DNA of 64,000 bases from NCBI GenBank assembly GCA_037976565.1, contig CP137667.1:26552277-26616276 (forward strand), given 5' to 3'. The translations under genes and the position numbers were made by a program. Origin of the DNA: Mesocentrotus franciscanus (Eukaryota > Echinodermata > Echinoidea > Camarodonta > Strongylocentrotidae). Below are positions 21,346 through 33,275 of this stretch, in pieces; the stretch's first letter is position 1, and each line of letters starts with the position of its first letter. Below the pieces are notes generated by a model. It made no database searches and was not told the DNA's origin. It saw only the letters and a program-made list of their open reading frames with translations.

Positions 21346-22912
21346 TCCTGGTGCGATTTCTGCTGGCGCCAGCACTTCCTGCCTTGCAAAACTCCGATAC
21401 AAGTACCTCATAGACACTGGATCGGCTACGGCAATCAATCTGGTGAGGCAATTTGATGTGCTAATCAAGTCCCAGATTGATTCTTCAGATTCGTTACATC
21501 AGGTGGATGGGGACAAGGAAGTCGTCCAGCAATTAACTACACCATACCTCCGCTGGTGGAATGCATCTGACGACTTACTGGTTGCAGTGTTCATGACACC
21601 ACAAATGAGCCAGATCTTGGCACTGTCGACATTTGTTGAGGCAGACGTGACATTCCCAGGGTGCCAGGTGATGAAGTACATGTTGAATGTGGTCACTTTC
21701 AACGAGCTCACATTGAAGTGGCAGGTGGTGGCAAGGGCTTTGATGTCCAGGATGACTACAGCTGCCTACAAAGCGGCGTTTAACAAGATCCTAGATGTAG
21801 TCACTGAAGGCAATCCTGAATTCAAGAGAGGCCAGGAAACCTCTGCATGGGTTGTTGATTTCAGCGATGCCCAGTCTGCTGCCCTTGAAGACACTCTTGG
21901 GGAGACTGCACTGAAGGTTATTCGTGGATGCAAGGTTCACTACATTAGACTGTGCCACAGGATTGCTGATAAAGTTTGCTGTGGTGAAGAAGAACGCCAA
22001 CTGTTCCTACTCATATCTACAGCGATCCCTGATGTTAAGGAATCTGGAAGTGTAGACATCCTCTTTGATGCTCTCTGTGGTAAAATACCACCATCACAGT
22101 TACCTGAGGACGTTTTGCGACTTCAACCTTCCCAGAAACAGCTGAAGTGTGAAGGATGGAAGGCAGCAAAATCATGGGTTGCTTGGTGGAAGCGGCCGAG
22201 GCATACACGCATGCTGTGCACCAGCTTCAAAGACATGAATGACTCCATTTGGGAAATCAGTCCAAGCTCAACCAATGCAGTCGAGTCGAGGAACAAAGAG
22301 AGTAAACCACAGACTTGCTCCGTAAAGGCTACTCTTGAGCACATCTACCGTTGTGACAGGGCTGCGGCATACGAAGCTATTGCTGCTGAGCAGGGAATTG
22401 CTGTTGCTCCATCACAGTCAACAAGAATAAAACAGAGATCCTTGCAAAAACGTTGGAGGAGGAAAAGGGTAAAGCTGGTAGCCTCTGAAGCATCCATGGA
22501 CAACACAGAAACTGCTGATGGAGCGCAGGAAAATGTTGAACAAACAACTACATTGAAGAGGAAGCATGATGAGGAAGCTCAAACTGCTGTTGAAGCCCGG
22601 GGAAATGTTGAGCAAACAACTACATTAAAGAAAAAGCATGAAGAAGCTGGACCCAGCCGTACATCGTCCATGAGATCCCGCTCAAAAAGAACTTCAACGG
22701 AGCAACATACACCGTTACTAGACCAGTCCGTGATAGGTAAAAGTATCCTCCTAGATACCGAGGGGCATGGGGGGAAAAGGTACGGTTTCCAAGAGGCAAA
22801 GGTAGTTGCTATAGAAGGGAAGTTCTACAAGGCTCAATTTAAGAAGTGGCCTACACATTTTGCCTTTTTTGACGATATCGCATCAGATGATGTCACCATA
22901 CTGGACTCCTAA
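21346..22912 (+). CDS. MULE (Mutator-like) transposase core, C-terminal part of the same gene
   Basis: The open frame covers 21320-22912; the convincing coding part starts near 21346. Counting from 21320 (530 codons), likely catalytic residues are D109 in FVEADVTFPG, D180 or D183 in VVDFSDAQSAAL, and E322 in TNAVESRNK. A GCKVHYIRLCHR block (203-214) matches the C-x2-H signature between the second D and the E of Mutator-like transposases. A K/R-rich tail has two copies of an NVEQTTTLK repeat, followed by a C-terminal block (FQEAKVVAIEGKFYKAQF) that could be a small beta-barrel reader, though this is uncertain. Known MULE transposases cut and paste DNA by a DDE mechanism. The frame matches that of the kinase-helicase part, which supports a single ancestral gene. 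AATAAA overlaps the stop region. Confidence 0.7.
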
Positions 22913-23016
22913 ATAAAAAAGGCGATAACAGATACATTTTAAATTGTGCTTTGCTTCAGCTTGTCATCGTGTGAAACAGCCAAATCTTCACTTTAAGGGG
23001 TGGCAACAAAATAAAA
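22911..23016 (+). promoter_or_regulatory. Candidate polyadenylation signals
   Basis: AATAAA occurs directly after the stop codon of the MULE frame (about 22913) and again near 23009. Either could end the transcript of the kinase-RecQ-MULE gene. Confidence 0.4.
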
Positions 23017-23770
23017 TTTAATTCTTTGGTTTTATGATGAATCTTTTATGTTTCATAAATTTCACATGTAAGATCAAGCAAAAGCATTGATGACACGATT
23101 GGCAGTGTTGAGAGGAAAATTAGGAAGAGCAATATTTGTTTACACAAACATATCCAAAAAGAAATGATGCATGAGTTCGCATTTTTGCAAAAACTTGGTT
23201 AAAAAGGATATTTCAGATATTTAAAAGATCTTTGAAAATAAAAAGTCACTCAAAGGCATGTCGCAAGCTGTGGGGGGTCAGCTGTCATGAATTTTGTACA
23301 GGAGTGATAACAAATGCCCCCAGCAGTGGTAATTTGGTTAAGTGTACCAGAATTGACAGGGTTTATCAAAATGTGGATCAAATTGATAATTGATTTAGTC
23401 TTTATAGATGCACCAAGGAAATGGCATTTCCTCCTAATCCATGATCTTGACCAACACTGTATTAAACCTTTAAAATGTTTATATATATTATATAGCATGT
23501 ACATGTAAACCTTTAAAATGTGTATGTTTAATTTCACATGTAAAGCTTTACACTGTTCATGGGGCTCTCTATTTTGGTGAAGTTATGTGTTTTTTATTTG
23601 AAGGAAACCTTGCCTAGAGAACAATCAACCCTTTAACACATTTCATGTATAATGCAGACTTTTAAAATGTTAAAACAGCTCTCAGTTCTGGTGAAATTAA
23701 GTTGATTATGGGTATGAAAATCTTGCCCAAGGAACATACCTATTCCTTCAACATGTTAAATTTAATTATA

Positions 23771-23935
23771 GGGAAGGAGTGCATGGCTCAGTCTGTAGAG
23801 CAGCAGTCTCGTAACAGGAGGTCCAGGGTTTGAAACCAAATTGATGCACTGGATTCATCCTCATTACCAAGTCCCTCGGATAGGTCCCTGTGTGGCTTGT
23901 ACCTAGTCCTACAAGCCTTTAATTGATTTTTTTAA
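23771..23935 (+). mobile_element. tRNA-derived SINE or tRNA-like relic
   Basis: TGGCTCAGTCTGTAGAGC fits an A box and GGGTTTGAAACC a B box; the anticodon position reads CGT, pointing to tRNA-Thr. The anticodon stem does not pair and the T stem is poor, so it is not a working tRNA. The tail runs into GATTTTTTT. Confidence 0.6.
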
Positions 23936-24508
23936 CAGTAAGGTAAACTAATTCAACAATAATGTACTTTCAATATGGATATGCGGCTTTCAATTTTTCT
24001 GAAATTAATTTGGTCATGTGTGTTAAAATCTTGCCTAAAGAACAGATTCATATATTTAGCATATTTAATACATTATGTAGATCGACTCTAGAAAAAGTCT
24101 ATGCAGCTCTACATTTTGGTGAAATTTTCTGGTAAGCTTTCAATTATGTTGAAATTATCATGTGTGTGAAAAGAGAAACTACATAAAGAAGAACCAATTC
24201 ATTCTTGCAGAGTGTACAGTATCTGTGATACAAACTGCCATACTTACTTTTAAATGTATATATGTTAATATGTTCATTGATTAACATATTATGATGTTCA
24301 TGTCTTGAATAGCAAAATGTATTACAAAACAGTACCTCAAATATGTATTGTAAAAGATGTACCTTAAATAGTCATCTTTGCTCTTGTGTTATTATTAAAA
24401 CATGTTGATAATTTATACAGCTAGCTAAATGCAGAGAATTGCTTGTTATAGTTTATTCCAGTACAGGGTATATACAGTACTACATATCGTAAGCATATTC
24501 AGGTGTAA

Positions 24509-26232
24509 AAAGTACAGTTTCCAAGAGGCAAAGGTAGTTGCCATAGAAGGGAAGTTCAACGGCCTCAATTTAAGAAGTGGCCTACACATTTTGCCTTTTT
24601 GACGATATCGCATCAGATGATGTCACCATATTAGACTCAAAAAAAAAGGCGATAACAGATACATTTTAAATTGTGCTTTGCTTCAGCTTGTCATCGTGTG
24701 AAACAGCCAAATCTTCACTTTAAGGGGTGGCAACAAAATAAAATTTAATTCTTTGGTTTTATGATGAATCTTTTATGTTTCATAAATTTCACATGTAAGA
24801 TCAAGCAAAAGCATTGATGACACGATTGGCAGTGTTGAGAGGAAAATTAGGAAGAGCAATATTTATTTACACAAACACATCCAAAAAGAAATGATGCATG
24901 AGTTCGCATTTTTGCAAAAAACTTGGTTAAAAAAGGTTATTTCAGATATTTAAAAGATCTTTGAAAATAAAAAGTCACTCAAAGGCATGTCGCAAGCTGT
25001 GGGGGGTCAGCTGTCATGAATTTTGTACAGGAGTGATAACAAATGCCCCCAGCAGTGGTAATTTGGTTAAGTGTACCAGAATTGACAGGGTTTATCAAAA
25101 TGTGGATCAAATTGATAATTGATTTAGTCTTTATAGATGCACCAAGGAAATGGCATTTCCTCCTAATCCATGATCTTGACCAACACTGTATTAAACCTTT
25201 AAAATGTTTATATATATTATATAGCATGTACATGTAAACCTTTAAAATGTGTATGTTTAATTTCACATGTAAAGCTTTACACTGTTCATGGGGCTCTCTA
25301 TTTTGGTGAAGTTATGTGTTTTTATTTGAAGGAAACCTTGCCTAGAGAACAATCAACCCTTTAACACATTTCATGTATAATGCAGACTTTTAAAATGTTA
25401 AAACAGCTCTCAGTTCTGGTGAAATTAAGTTGATTATGGGTATGAAAATCTTGCCCAAGGAACATACCTATTCCTTCAACATGTTAAATTTAATTATAGG
25501 GAAGGAGTGCATGGCTCAGTCTGTAGAGCAGCAGTCTCGTAACAGGAGGTCCAGGGTTTGAAACCAAATTGATGCACTGGATTCATCCTCATTACCAAGT
25601 CCCTCGGATAGGTCCCTGTGTGGCTTGTACCTAGTCCTACAAGCCTTTAATTGATTTTTTTAACAGTAAGGTAAACTAATTCAACAATAATGTACTTTCA
25701 ATATGGATATGCGGCTTTCAATTTTTCTGAAATTAATTTGGTCATGTGTGTTAAAATCTTGCCTAAAGAACAGATTCATATATTTAGCATATTTAATACA
25801 TTATGTAGATCGACTCTAGAAAAAGTCTATGCAGCTCTACATTTTGGTGAAATTTTCTGGTAAGCTTTCAATTATGTTGAAATTATCATGTGTGTGAAAA
25901 GAGAAACTACATAAAGAAGAACCAATTCATTCTTGCAGAGTGTACAGTATCTGTGATACAAACTGCCATACTTACTTTTAAATGTATATATGTTAATATG
26001 TTCATTGATTAACATATTATGATGTTCATGTCTTGAATAGCAAAATGTATTACAAAACAGTACCTCAAATATGTATTGTAAAAGATGTACCTTAAATAGT
26101 CATCTTTGCTCTTGTGGTATTATTAAAACATGTTGATAATTTATACAGCTAGCCAAATGCAGAGAATTGCTTGTTATAGTTCATTCCGGTACAGGGTATA
26201 TATTACATATCGTAAGCATATTGAGGCGTAAA
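24509..26232 (+). repeat. Tandem duplication of gene end and 3' flank, copy 2
   Basis: Second copy of 22777-24508. It contains a dead copy of the last codons of the MULE frame (one T lost in the TTTTTTGACGAT run, stop region altered). A third, older and shorter copy of the tail of the unit lies at about 26327-26480. Confidence 0.95.
25499..25663 (+). mobile_element. tRNA-derived SINE or tRNA-like relic, second copy
   Basis: Same tRNA-Thr-like sequence as at 23771, carried along by the tandem duplication; no separate insertion. Confidence 0.6.
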
Positions 26233-26537
26233 GTCTGTTAAAACGACAAATTGTTAATATTTCATGTACATGTACATGTACTTTCATATCAGACATAATG
26301 TCGGTGTTTTTAGTGATATATGTTTTGCATGTATAAGCTTTTAATTATGTAAAAATTATCATGTGTGTAAAAAGATAAACTACATTAAGAAGAACCCACT
26401 TATTCTTGCAGAGTGTATCTATGATACATATTGCCATACTTGCAATTAAATGTATATATGTTAATGTTTCTTGAAACTGAAAAATTGTCTGCAGTGCTTG
26501 CTTCATTGCTGTATTAAGTAGAAATTTATTGAAAATA

Positions 26538-27907
26538 CAGTGCGTTTCAATAAAAAGGAAACCCATCTTTAAATATTAAGTATGGACAAACTATTTGTTT
26601 ACCGGCAATAGAATTAACATCATCTAAAAATAAAATAATTTGACTATTAAATGATACCTTGTTTAGGTTTCTAGAGTCACGTACTACTGAACCCCACTGT
26701 CTTAAACATTTGGTGCTAAATCGCAGTTGGTTCACTACCATTGGAGATCTCAATAGTCGAATTGCATGAATGCCTATATTGTCCAAGCTAATTGACATGA
26801 GCATTTTCATAACGGATAATGACATGCTTTTGTAAGATAGCTTAAATACTCACCATGTATCAATTTATGAATGCCCAGACAATCTTTCTGGCAAAAAAAG
26901 TAACCAAACATGATGTACCTAGCAACACAAAAAGTGTTTCATGAGCTCTTCCCAGACAAGGAATCTCCAGTAAAAAAAAAAAGACCAAAGTGTATATACC
27001 ACTGAACTGCAATTTCGCAAAATTAATTTCAGACAATAATATATAATTCAGTAGGGAAGTGACCCTTGAAACATAACCCAGGTACCATTGAAAAGCTAAT
27101 TATACTTTCATACTATATTAATCGTATTGCTCACAAACCAATACAGAGCTGCCAACCATTACGTTTTTCCTCCAAATTAGGGTAGTACGTTTTTTTCATC
27201 ATAAAATACGTCTTTTTGTAAATATTTTAAATATATATATATATATATATTTCTTACACATATCGCACGTCAAACAACTGCCTAAAATGTTGATTTGATC
27301 ACAAATTAAATATTCTCAAAAAGAATGAAACGCTGATAATACCAAAATAATAACAAAATAATACCTACTTGTAAATAAACTGTAGGTCCTAATATGGAAA
27401 AATCAGCATGAGGAATGGACATTCCTGCATTGGAAGTGTGTCGCGTGTGGTTGTAAGTTTAATTTTAATGAATTCCTTTTTTTTGTGCTTGAAATTCTTT
27501 TTTCTTTTTGGCCATCATGGTTCCTTTTTTTGGTCGCACAAGGTTGGCAGCTCTGCAAATAGTTCATCCAAATTGAGAATTAACCCTAATAAATTGATAG
27601 TTGCCTAACTCTGGAGGCACAAAAATCAAATAAGCACATCAGTGAAGGTTTGATAATTGTCTTTAGTATTTGAAAGATGACATCACCGATGATATAGGAA
27701 ATCTCTCCTTGGCAATGCAGTCACTGTGTGTGCATGTCATGCAGGGAGAACTCCCCCATACGGTGGGTACACAAAATATTCAAAATATCCCCCTTTTTAC
27801 ATTGATTTCTTATATGTTTCTCCAATTTTCTCCATTTATTAAAGCAAAATATCTCTGAAGGATTAATTCCCTTTAAAGTTGGGTTACCTTTTTATTAAAT
27901 CGCACTG
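26538..27907. mobile_element. TA-flanked inverted-repeat element, 1370 bp
   Basis: The ends CAGTGCGTTTCAATAAAAAG (left) and, reverse-complemented, CAGTGCGATTTAATAAAAAG (right) match, and the match goes on to GGTAACCC and CTTTAAA. TA flanks both sides (26536-26537 and 27908-27909), as in Tc1/mariner-like elements. No transposase frame remains, so it is non-autonomous. A second element (27144-27555) is inserted in it. Confidence 0.75.
27144..27555. mobile_element. hAT-type MITE nested in the TA element, 412 bp
   Basis: CAGAGCTGCCAACC at the left end is mirrored by GGTTGGCAGCTCTG at the right end. CAGAG-type ends are common for hAT MITEs. The 8-bp flanks do not match clearly. An (AT)n run lies inside near 27228-27250. 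Confidence 0.7.
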
Positions 27908-27954
27908 TAACACATGTAGAAAGATTAGATATGTCTGGATGCAATAAACATAAT

Positions 27955-28462
27955 ATTGGGTGGAAATTATGCCTCCCATGGAAAAAAAAGGGGGGATGAT
28001 GATGAGCACGAAAATGAGACGGGGTGATTAAGAGAGAGGTACAGGAAGAAAAGGTAGGTAGGGCGGGGGGTGAGAGAGAAAATATGAAATTTTAAGGCAA
28101 CCTATAAGATGAACTTAGAGGACGGGCATGTTCCTGATTCAAGGGAATTAATCCTTTGGGAGGAGACTATTGAAAATATGATCCTGTATCATAAACAAAT
28201 ATGTAGAAAGATTAGATGTGCCTGGGCGGCATTAATGTACAAAATACTGGGTGTAAAGTTTGTCTCCCATGGAAAAGGGTAGAGAGGGGATGATGGTGCA
28301 CATAATAATGAGAGGTGAAGGAAGAAAAGAGAGATAATAAATTGTAGGGGAGTGTGTTGATCAAGAGAGAACATTAATGTAATCGGATGTTCATCAAATA
28401 AAAAAAAGATGACTGACATGTCCCTGAATCAAGAGAATTAATCCTTTGGGAGGACATGGAAT
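27955..28462 (+). repeat. Degenerate direct duplication (two units of about 250 bp)
   Basis: 27915-28168 and 28200-28462 share the blocks GTAGAAAGATTAGAT, CTCCCATGGAAAA, a GA-rich middle and AGAATTAATCCTTTGGGAGGA-like sequence. The copies are old and carry many indels. Non-coding. Confidence 0.6.
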
Positions 28463-29181
28463 GAGGGGAATGTACCCCTAGCTCTCCAATATGAAGCATG
28501 TGCGTCAATCCGTACTCAACTGTGAGGGGGACACGACCGGCTGCTCGAAGAACTGACAAAACAAAATTGTCCGTCGTTTAAAAAAATAGGAAGAACCCCC
28601 CTGCCCCAACCCAGTATCCTTCATGGTCGCATACGAAAACAAAAAACTTAAAGAATTACCAAATAACAAAATGTCCCAATTTCTTTTGGGGTCAAAGTGT
28701 GGGGGGGGGGTTTGTGGGGGACATTACATACGATTATACCCCCCACATTTGGCTAAAAATTGAAAAAGAACAAGAAAAAACATTTTTTTCCTCATTTTCC
28801 CACTTTTGGCTCCAAAAATTACCTGTCCCCCACTCACGTCAAACCGTGGAGGGGGTAATTTAATATGATGTCCCCCCTTAAAAAAAAATAGTTGACGCTC
28901 ATGATAGGAAGTAGATGAAGTATTATTAGAGCACCTACTGGAAAGGCCTCAACCTAACAGGTGGAGGGAGGGGGGGGGGGTGATGGCCATAAAGAGGCCT
29001 TTAAATTTGTTTGGCCAAAACATCCTGTCCACGGGGGGATGGGAGGCGACATTATTTTAGGCCGGGGCGTAATCTTCAAGTTTGTAGGCCAGCGCCCCGC
29101 CCTAACAGATCGTGAATCCGCAACTACATACAAGGGAGCGAGCAGACGTGTACAAAATGAATAATATTGGGGCAGACATCG
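28463..29181. other. No gene seen
   Basis: Non-coding DNA with G runs (near 28700 and 28970) and C-rich stretches, ending at the satellite. A 67-codon frame at 28961-29164 is low-complexity at its start and shows no motif. Confidence 0.5.
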
Positions 29182-32100
29182 TAGCGATCTAACTCGCTAT
29201 TTGAATTCTACCACTACTATAGTAGGAGAGCCCCAACTGTAGCGATCTAACTCGCTATTTGAATTCTACCACTACTAATAGGAGAGCGCCAACTGTAGCG
29301 ATCTAACTCGCTATTTGAATTCTACCACTACTAATAGGAGAGCCCCAACTGTAGCGATCTAACTCGCTATTTGAATTCTACCACCACTATAGTAGGAGAG
29401 CCCCAACTTTAGCGATCTAACTCGCTATTTGAATTCTACCACTACTATAGTAGGAGAGCGCCAACTTTAGCGATCTAACTCGCTATTTGAATTCTACCAC
29501 TACTATAGTAGGAGAGCGCCAACTTTAGCGATCTAACTCGCTATTTGAATTCTACCACTACTATAGTAGGAGAGCCCCAACTGTAGCGATCTAACTCGCT
29601 ATTTGAATTCTACCACTACTATAGTAGGAGAGCCCCAACTTTAGCGATCTAACTCGCTATTTGAATTCTACCACTACTATAGTAGGAGAGCCCCAACTTT
29701 AGCGATCTAACTCGCTATTTGAATTCTACCACTACTATAGTAGGAGAGCCCCAACTTTAGCGATCTAACTCGCTATTTGAATTCTACCACTACTATAGTA
29801 GGAGAGCCCCAACTGTAGCGATCTAACTCGCTATTTGAATTCTACCACTACTATAGTAGGAGAGCCCCAACTTTAGCGATCTAACTCGCTATTTGAATTC
29901 TACCACTACTATAGTAGGAGAGCCCCAACTTTAGCGATCTAACTCGCTATTTGAATTCTACCACTACTATAGTAGGAGAGCCCCAACTTTAGCGATCTAA
30001 CTCGCTATTTGAATTCTACCACTACTATAGTAGGAGAGCCCCAACTTTAGCGATCTAACTCGCTATTTGAATTCTACCACTACTATAGTAGGAGAGCCCC
30101 AACTGTAGCGATCTAACTCGCTATTTGAATTCTACCACTACTATAGTAGGAGAGCCCCAACTGTAGCGATCTAACTCGCTATTTGAATTCTACCACTACT
30201 ATAGTAGGAGAGCCCCAACTTTAGCGATCTAACTCGCTATTTGAATTCTACCACTACTATAGTAGGAGAGCCCCAACTTTAGCGATCTAACTCGCTATTT
30301 GAATTCTACCACTACTATAGTAGGAGAGCGCCAACTTTAGCGATCTAACTCGCTATTTGAATTCTACCACTACTATAGTAGGAGAGCGCCAACTTTAGCG
30401 ATCTAACTCGCTATTTGAATTCTACCACTACTAATAGGAGAGCGCCAACTGTAGCGATCTAACTCGCTATTTGAATTCTACCACTACTAATAGGAGAGCC
30501 CCAACTGTAGCGATCTAACTCGCTATTTGAATTCTACCACTACTATAGTAGGAGAGCCCCAACTTTAGCGATCTAACTCGCTATTTGAATTCTACCACTA
30601 CTATAGTAGGAGAGCCCCAACTGTAGCGATCTAACTCGCTATTTGAATTCTACCACTACTATAGTAGGAGAGCCCCAACTGTAGCGATCTAACTCGCTAT
30701 TTGAATTCTACCACTACTATAGTAGGAGAGCCCCAACTGTAGCGATCTAACTCGCTATTTGAATTCTACCACTACTATAGTAGGAGAGCCCCAACTGTAG
30801 CGATCTAACTCGCTATTTGAATTCTACCACTACTATAGTAGGAGAGCCCCAACTTTAGCGATCTAACTCGCTATTTGAATTCTACCACTACTATAGTAGG
30901 AGAGCCCCAACTTTAGCGATCTAACTCGCTATTTGAATTCTACCACTACTATAGTAGGAGAGCCCCAACTTTAGCGATCTAACTCGCTATTTGAATTCTA
31001 CCACTACTATAGTAGGAGAGCCCAACTTTAGCGATCTAACTCGCTATTTGAATTCTACCACTACTATAGTAGGAGAGCCCCAACTTTAGCGATCTAACTC
31101 GCTATTTGAATTCTACCACTACTATAGTAGGAGAGCCCCAACTGTAGCGATCTAACTCGCTATTTGAATTCTACCACTACTATAGTAGGAGAGCCCCAAC
31201 TGTAGCGATCTAACTCGCTATTTGAATTCTACCACTACTATAGTAGGAGAGCCCCAACTGTAGCGATCTAACTCGCTATTTGAATTCTACCACTACTATA
31301 GTAGGAGAGCCCCAACTTTAGCGATCTAACTCGCTATTTGAATTCTACCACTACTATAGTAGGAGAGCCCAACTTTAGCGATCTAACTCGCTATTTGAAT
31401 TCTACCACTACTATAGTAGGAGAGCCCCAACTTTAGCGATCTAACTCGCTATTTGAATTCTACCACTACATAGTAGGAGAGCCCCAACCTTAGCGATCTA
31501 ACTCGCTATTTGAATTCTACCACTACTATAGTAGGAGAGCCCCAACTTTAGCGATCTAACTCGCTATTTGAATTCTACCACTACTATAGTAGGAGAGCCC
31601 AACTTTAGCGATCTAACTCGCTATTTGAATTCTACCACTACTATAGTAGGAGAGCCCCAACTTTAGCGATCTAACTCGCTATTTGAATTCTACCACTACT
31701 ATAGTAGGAGAGCCCCAACTTTAGCGATCTAACTCGCTATTTGAATTCTACCACTACTATAGTAGGAGAGCCCCAACTTTAGCGATCTAACTCGCTATTT
31801 GAATTCTACCACTACTAATAGGAGAGCCCCAACTTTAGCGATCTAACTCGCTATTTGAATTCTACCACTACTAATAGGAGAGCGCCAACTTTAGCGATCT
31901 AACTCGCTATTTGAATTCTACCACTACTATAGTAGGAGAGCGCCAACTGTAGCGATCTAACTCGCTATTTGAATTCTACCACTACTATAGTAGGAGAGCG
32001 CCAACTTTAGCGATCTAACTCGCTATTTGAATTCTACCACTACTATAGTAGGAGAGCGCCAACTTTAGCGATCTAACTCGCTATTTGAATTCTACCACTA

Positions 32101-32660
32101 CTATAGTAGGAGAGCGCCAACTTTAGCGATCTAACTCGCTATTTGAATTCTACCACTACTATAGTAGGAGAGCGCCAACTTTAGCGATCTAACTCGCTAT
32201 TTGAATTCTACCACTACTATAGTAGGAGAGCCCCAATTGTAGCGATCTAACTCGCTATTTGAATTCTACCACTACTAATAGGAGAGCGCCAACTGTAGCG
32301 ATCTAACTCGCTATTTGAATTCTACCACTACTAATAGGAGAGCCCCAACTGTAGCGATCTAACTCGCTATTTGAATTCTACCACTACTAATAGGAGAGCG
32401 CCAACTTTAGCGATCTAACTCGCTATTTGAATTCTACCACTACTATAGTAGGAGAGCGCCAACTGTAGCGATCTAACTCGCTATTTGAATTCTACCACTA
32501 CTAATAGGCTAGAGCACCAACTTTAGCGATCTAACTCGCTATTTGAATTCTACCACTACTATAGTAGGAGAGCCCTAACTGTAGCGATCTAACTCGCTAT
32601 TTGAATTCTACCACTACTAATAGGAGAGCACCAACTGTAGCGATCTAACTCGCTATTACA
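29182..32660 (+). repeat. 58-bp satellite array, about 60 copies
   Basis: Head-to-tail copies of a 58-bp unit. Each contains TAGCGATCTAACTCGCTA (TAGCGA and TCGCTA pair), a GAATTC site and CTACTATAGTAG, a perfect 12-bp palindrome. Copies are nearly identical. Recurrent variants are a 3-bp shorter unit with CTACTAATAGG, CCCC/CGCC, and TTT/TGT before TAGCGA. Variants are clustered (the CGCC and short forms near both ends of the array and around 30300-30500), as expected from block-wise amplification. Confidence 0.98.
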
Positions 32661-33275
32661 GAAATCGCTACTATATTGATGTTGGTAAGAGTATGTACTA
32701 GTAGGAGAGCGCCAACTGTAGCGATCTAACTCGCTATTTGAATTTCGCTCTTATATATAGGAGAGCGCATCAGCCGTAGCGATCTAACTCGCTATTTGAA
32801 TTCAAACACTACTAGTAGGAGAGCGCCAACTATAGCGATCTAACTCGCTATTACAGAAATCGCTACTATATAGATGTTGGTTATAGTATGTATTAGTAGG
32901 AGAGCGCCAACTTTAGCGATCTAACTCGCTATTTGAATTTCGCTCTTATATATAGGAGAGCGCGTCAGCCGTAGCGATCTAACTCGCTATTTGAATTCAA
33001 ACACTATTAGTAGGAGAGCGCCAACTATAGCGATCTAACTCGCTATTACAGAAATCGCTACTATATAGATGTTGATAAGAGTATGTACTAGTAGGAGAGC
33101 GCCAACTGTAGCGATCTAACTCGCTATTTGAATTTCGCTCTTATATATAGGAGAGCGCAGCAGCCGTAGCGATCTAACTCGCTATTGTAAATGTCGCTAC
33201 TATATAGTTTGTAATAGGAGTTTGTCGCAACAAATTTCTGCTCTTATATATGAGAGCACAAAATCGCTACGTTTG
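32661..33275 (+). repeat. Composite higher-order repeat at the satellite edge
   Basis: Here the TAGCGATCTAACTCGCTA core is joined to other blocks: CAGAAATCGCTACTATAT, GTATGTACTAGTAGGAG, and TTTCGCTCTTATATATAGG, in which CGCTCT pairs with AGAGCG. Together they form a unit of roughly 180-190 bp repeated about three times. The last copies decay to GAGAGCACAAAATCGCTACG near 33265. Confidence 0.85.

Larger units (their letters stand above)
22777..24508 (+). repeat. Tandem duplication of gene end and 3' flank, copy 1
   Basis: The segment starts inside the last ~45 codons of the MULE frame and continues through 1.6 kb of AT-rich 3' sequence. It is followed at once by a copy of very high identity (24509-26232), period about 1732 bp. 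Differences are scattered single bases and small indels. Confidence 0.95.

Noticed and set aside
23771..23845. Functional tRNA-Thr (CGT)
   Set aside because: The A and B boxes are there and the outer bases could pair, but the anticodon and T stems do not, and the sequence lies in a duplicated repeat.
29182..33275. CRISPR array
   Set aside because: The units are identical throughout and have no unique spacers; the window is clearly animal DNA with introns, SINEs and LINEs. It is a satellite.
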